Assembly: GCF_037893015.1 (NCBI RefSeq)
Contig: NC_133658.1
Location: forward strand, 250,672,518-250,736,517
Direction of reading: 5' to 3'
DNA: 64,000 nt
From: Macrotis lagotis
Lineage: Eukaryota > Chordata > Mammalia > Peramelemorphia > Peramelidae
Made by a program: the position numbers and the translations under genes. The notes under the pieces are model-generated. The model had not been told where the DNA came from. It saw nothing but the letters and a program-made list of their open reading frames with translations, and made no database searches. Positions 61,421 to 64,000 of this stretch are shown here, in pieces (positions within the stretch are counted from its first letter, which is position 1; every line of letters starts with the position of its first letter).

Positions 61421-61625
61421 TTGACCAATCAATAAGCAGTTAATTAAGCCCCTACATTGTATAAGATAGCATGCTGAGTACTGGAATAAAAGGAAGCAGT
61501 ATGGTGAGTCCTAGATTTGGAATCAAATTCCCCCTGACAACTACTCCCTATTTGACCTTGGATGAGTCACTTAATTTCTCTGACTCTTATCTGTAAAATG
61601 AAGGGTTTAAATCCTGTAATAATGA
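61421..61625 (+). mobile_element. Ancient repeat fragment, then a MIR
   Basis: AATTAAGCCCCTACATTGTA (61440-61480), then TGACCTTGGATGAGTCACTT and GACTCTTATCTGTAAAATGA. Confidence 0.6.
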
Positions 61626-61629
61626 TTTC

Positions 61630-61782
61630 TTATTCAATTGTTTTTCAGTCATTATCAAATTCCTCATGGCCACATATGGGGTTTTCTTGGCAAGATACTA
61701 AATTGGTTTGCCATTTTCCAACTCATTTTACAGATGAAGAAACTGAGGTAAGCAGAGTTCAATGGCTTGCCCAAGAATAAGA
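61630..61782 (-). mobile_element. MAR1-like SINE, tail and CORE
   Basis: TTGTTTTTCAGTCATTATCA, GGGGTTTTCTTGGCAAGATA and CATTTTACAGATGAAGAAAC. The head is missing. Confidence 0.78.
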
Positions 61783-61849
61783 TATGGGTTCTGCCATCAG
61801 GAAATTCATAGTCTACAGAGGGAAAGAAAATTGTGGCACAAGAATAAAA

Positions 61850-62440
61850 GGACAAATCTGTCTCCTCTGCTCTGCCGGCAGCTCTTGGGCTTCATCTACT
61901 CACCCCCAAGAACATACGACTACGCCAAGTTCATCTCTACCCCTGCCAGGGAAGAGGAGAGCTCCCAGCCGCTGGGCAGACCCTGGCCTGCAGTGGTGTT
62001 AAGATAGCCAGAGGTTCAGACACATGAGAACCTTAACATTTTGGTGGCATCAGGTCCCTTAACTAGCGCCGTCTAAGAGGACACATCAGCCAAGTTCATC
62101 AGGGCTGAAGCTGCCGCTGTGGAGGTGGCCAGCTCTGGAGCTGGGACTGGAACTCAGTTCGGAAGTCTAATCACTGTTAAGCCGGGAAGCCCTCCCTGAA
62201 GCAGCAGCTCTCTTCTCCATCATACTGGGCTTTGCCCTGTCTTGGGGCTCTTTTGCCTGATGATGGCGTATCTCATCCTCTTCCCCATATGATGGAGTCA
62301 TTTCTAACCTCCTCATCCTCCCGGTCCTTCCATGTCTCTTCCAGCCTGTGTGTTCTCTCTCCATCTCACTAGTCAAACTTGGGAAAAGCCATGGATTTAG
62401 GGTTTGACTGTGTTAATAAGCTGTTTTTAAAAAAAGAATA
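61850..62440 (+). pseudogene. ATP5MC2: Processed pseudogene of ATP synthase subunit c (ATP5MC2 type)
   Basis: The parent gene encodes the proton-carrying ring subunit of mitochondrial ATP synthase. Conceptual reading gives, in order: CLLCSAGSS (5' region of ATP5MC2), AKFISTPA, QPLGRPWPAVVLR (parent: QLLSRPLSAVVLKRPE), PEVQTHENLNILVASGPLTS, AKFIRAEAAAVEVASSGAGT (mature: [20 protein letters not shown]), FGSLI, the KQQL region and GLFCLMMAYLILFPI then a stop at about 62288-62290. A 3'UTR-like stretch follows, ending in TTAATAAGCTGTTTTTAAAA. There are no introns. Several stops and frame changes, loss of about 11 codons between two TS words in the presequence, and loss of the SEAM piece that carries the essential proton-binding Glu all make it non-functional. 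AAGAATA on both sides (61840-61846 and 62434-62440) may be the target duplication. Confidence 0.93.
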
Positions 62441-62554
62441 TAGAGAAGCGTTAAACTTGAGCTAAATTGTATAGCCCAGTCAAAACTTCAGGAGTATTAG
62501 AGATCTCTTAAGGCTGCAGGCTCAAACTAAACCCTAAAGGATTAGTATGATAAT
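62441..62554. other. Short unassigned stretch
   Basis: AGATCTCTTAAGGCTGCAGG and neighbouring sequence show no family signature. Confidence 0.4.
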
Positions 62555-62850
62555 TGATCAGTTAGTAAACATTCATTAATTAATTATTGTGAAGCCCTGG
62601 GGAGACAACATAAAGCAAAACAAAGACTGTCCTGCCTGCAAGAAGCTTACAATCTAATTAGAGAAGATATTATACCCCCCCAAAAAAAATTGAAAAGGGG
62701 AATGTAGAGGGGAGTTTCCTGCTTAAGTAGCATGATGGAAAATTCCAAAGAAGTCCAAAGGCAGTGTACAAAAAATCCCCAGTCCCCTCAAAAAAGTAGT
62801 GTATGGAGTCTATTTCTGGTGGATACTGTTGATCATAAGATTTTAGCTTC
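62555..62850 (+). repeat. Ancient interspersed repeat
   Basis: AGTAAACATTCATTAATTAA, AGACTGTCCTGCCTGCAAGA, AGCTTACAATCTAATTAGAG match the family at 1448 and 29537. The right part is diverged. Confidence 0.6.
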
Positions 62851-62864
62851 AAAATAAGAACATA

Positions 62865-63070
62865 ATATAAGGTAGCATTGATTTACACAGAACTTTATAA
62901 ATATTATCTCATTTTATTTTCACACCATATCTGGGAGGTAGAGTGCCATTATACTGTCCATTTTACAGATATGGAAATAATACAGAAGTTAAGTGATTTG
63001 CCCAAGGTTACAAACCTACTAAGTATCTTAGCGTCGATTTGAACTCAGACCTTTTTGTTTCCAGATCCAA
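62865..63070 (-). mobile_element. MIR element
   Basis: CAGAACTTTATAAATATTAT, CTGTCCATTTTACAGATATG, AGTGATTTGCCCAAGGTTAC and TTTGAACTCAGACC. Confidence 0.78.
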
Positions 63071-63104
63071 AGCTGGAGAAGGGAATATTAACAATCATAT
63101 AATG

Positions 63105-63631
63105 CAGGAGCTCTTAATTTGGAGTCTGTGATTTTTAGAAAAATATTTTGATAACTATATTTCAATTTAAAAGCATAACTCATTTTATTGTGCTTTGCAG
63201 ATAACTGCAATTTTAAGTCTGTTGGAGCCATTTTTCCAACAGCATGTTCTTACATTGTTTCTCTGTGTCACATTTCAATAATATTCTATTATAGTGATCT
63301 GTGATCAGTGATCTTTGATGTTATAGGACATCCCAACATCATGCAAGACAACGAATTTAATAGATAAATATTGTCTGACTGCTCCACCAACATGCCCTTA
63401 GATCTCTCTTTCTTTCCTCAGGCCTCCCTAAATTCATGTGACTTTCTTTATTGCAGTGATCTGGAACCAAACCTGCAATATTTCCAAAGTATGCCTGTAA
63501 TTGGTTTCCTTTGTAATCCTATGTATTTTATTTTATGTAGACAAAATACTATTCTGAGAAGGGATCTATATGTTTATCCAGAAATGTCAAAGAGGTTCAA
63601 AACTCCCCCCCTCCAAAAATAAAGAACCTTG
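63105..63631 (+). mobile_element. hAT-type short DNA transposon, interrupted
   Basis: Terminal inverted repeats CAGGAGCTCTTAATTT (63105) and, on the other strand, CAAGGTTCTTTATTTT (ending 63631). The 8-bp target duplication AT[A/T]TAATG (63097-63104 and 63632-63639) is typical of hAT. Internal words are ATATTTTGATAACTATATTT, TTGGTTTCCTTTGTAATCC and ATTCTGAGAAGGG. Without the inserted Tigger the length is about 197 bp, too short to encode a transposase. A second copy is at 20236-20422. Confidence 0.78.
63170..63497 (+). mobile_element. Tigger1-like short DNA transposon (pogo/Tc1 type), internally deleted
   Basis: The left end AAAGCATAACTCATTTTATT stands for CAGGCATACCTCGTTTTATT. The Tigger1 5' region follows (GCCATTTTTCCAACAGCATG, GTGATCTGTGATCAGTGATC, GACTGCTCCACCAACATGCC). 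At the right is the 3' terminal repeat: TTTATTGCAGTGATCTGGAA, CAAACCTGCAATATTTCC, ending ATGCCTG. TA on both sides (63168-63169 and 63498-63499) is the expected target duplication. At 328 bp the transposase gene is deleted, so this is a MITE-like derivative. Confidence 0.9.
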
Positions 63632-63639
63632 ATTTAATG

Positions 63640-63790
63640 CAGCTCTATCCTTTTACAATTGGAGAAACTGGGACAGGGAGAAAGGAAAGGCCTTGCCCAA
63701 GACTCCAGAGATGATGTGGCAGAGATGGGAGTCTATCCCAGGCCCCCTGACTCCAAGGTCATTGTTTTCCCCACCATACCATTTTGATTT
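63640..63790 (-). mobile_element. CORE-SINE/MIR fragment
   Basis: CAATTGGAGAAACTGGGACA, AAAGGCCTTGCCCAAGACTC and TATCCCAGGCCCCCTGACTC. Confidence 0.65.
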
Positions 63791-63837
63791 TTCCCATATA
63801 CCTTTATGTAAAATTCTCAGAGGACCCTTTTAAATCA

Positions 63838-64000
63838 CAGCATAATAGTAAGAGTCCAAAACTCAAAATCAAGAGAACACAGTTCAAATCCCAGCTCTGA
63901 CACTAGATATGTGCCAACAGAGAGGACACATTACCTCTTTCCCCTTAGTTTCCCCATATTGTAACGTGTGAATCAATAATACTAGTTCTATATCTATCAC
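63838..64000 (+). mobile_element. MIR, runs to or beyond the window end
   Basis: AACACAGTTCAAATCCCAGC, TCTGACACTAGATATGTGCC and CTTAGTTTCCCCATATTGTA. Confidence 0.68.

Noticed and set aside
1-64000. Endogenous retrovirus or LTR element
   Set aside because: I saw no gag-, pol- or env-like stretch of retroviral type and no paired LTRs with TG...CA ends; all reverse transcriptase traces are of L1 or L2/CR1 type.

Overview
The window looks like intergenic or intronic DNA from a marsupial, most likely an Australian one. I found no intact host protein-coding exon, tRNA or rRNA gene in 64 kb. The case for a marsupial rests on the repeats. There are twelve copies of a short tRNA-derived SINE that matches what I know as WSINE1, several CORE-SINEs with an RTE-type tail (MAR1-like), a longer CORE-SINE variant, marsupial-type L1 3' ends, and a deep background of MIR, L2 and L3/CR1. 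Family names come from memory of consensus sequences, not from a search.

Layout. 0-7.5 kb is mostly old SINE and L2 debris. It also holds a full-length 7SL RNA pseudogene (minus strand, about 2.92-3.23 kb) and a roughly 0.3-kb duplication whose copies lie 4.1 kb apart. 7.9-18.4 kb has three 5'-truncated L1 3' ends in plus orientation, an L2, and purine or pyrimidine tracts. 17.3-26.3 kb is rich in an unusual tandem array with units of about 35 bp, which looks like an amplified SINE head. It occurs in both orientations and is broken by younger insertions. 19.2-20.0 and 25.1-25.8 kb are repeat-poor islands that could be regulatory. 26.6-31.2 kb has two L2 elements, an L3/CR1 fragment and a 58-bp near-perfect palindrome. 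32.68-33.02 kb is a 16-bp minisatellite of about 21 units. 38.0-39.3 kb has two old L1 3' ends side by side. 46-47.5 kb is the longest stretch I could not assign.

The largest feature is a nearly full-length L1 on the minus strand (about 49.87-56.74 kb). It has a recognisable 5'UTR with a YY1-like motif, decayed ORF1 and ORF2, and a short target-site duplication, and a younger SINE lies inside ORF2. At about 61.85-62.44 kb there is a decayed processed copy of ATP synthase subunit c (ATP5MC2 type). At 63.1-63.6 kb a Tigger1-like short DNA transposon sits inside an older hAT-type element, and target duplications can be seen for both.

Nothing in the window forms a working gene set. Its interest is as a layered record of insertions: L2, MIR, L3 and hAT first; then MAR1, the long SINEs and L1; then WSINE1-like copies, which repeatedly sit inside the older elements with well-kept target duplications.
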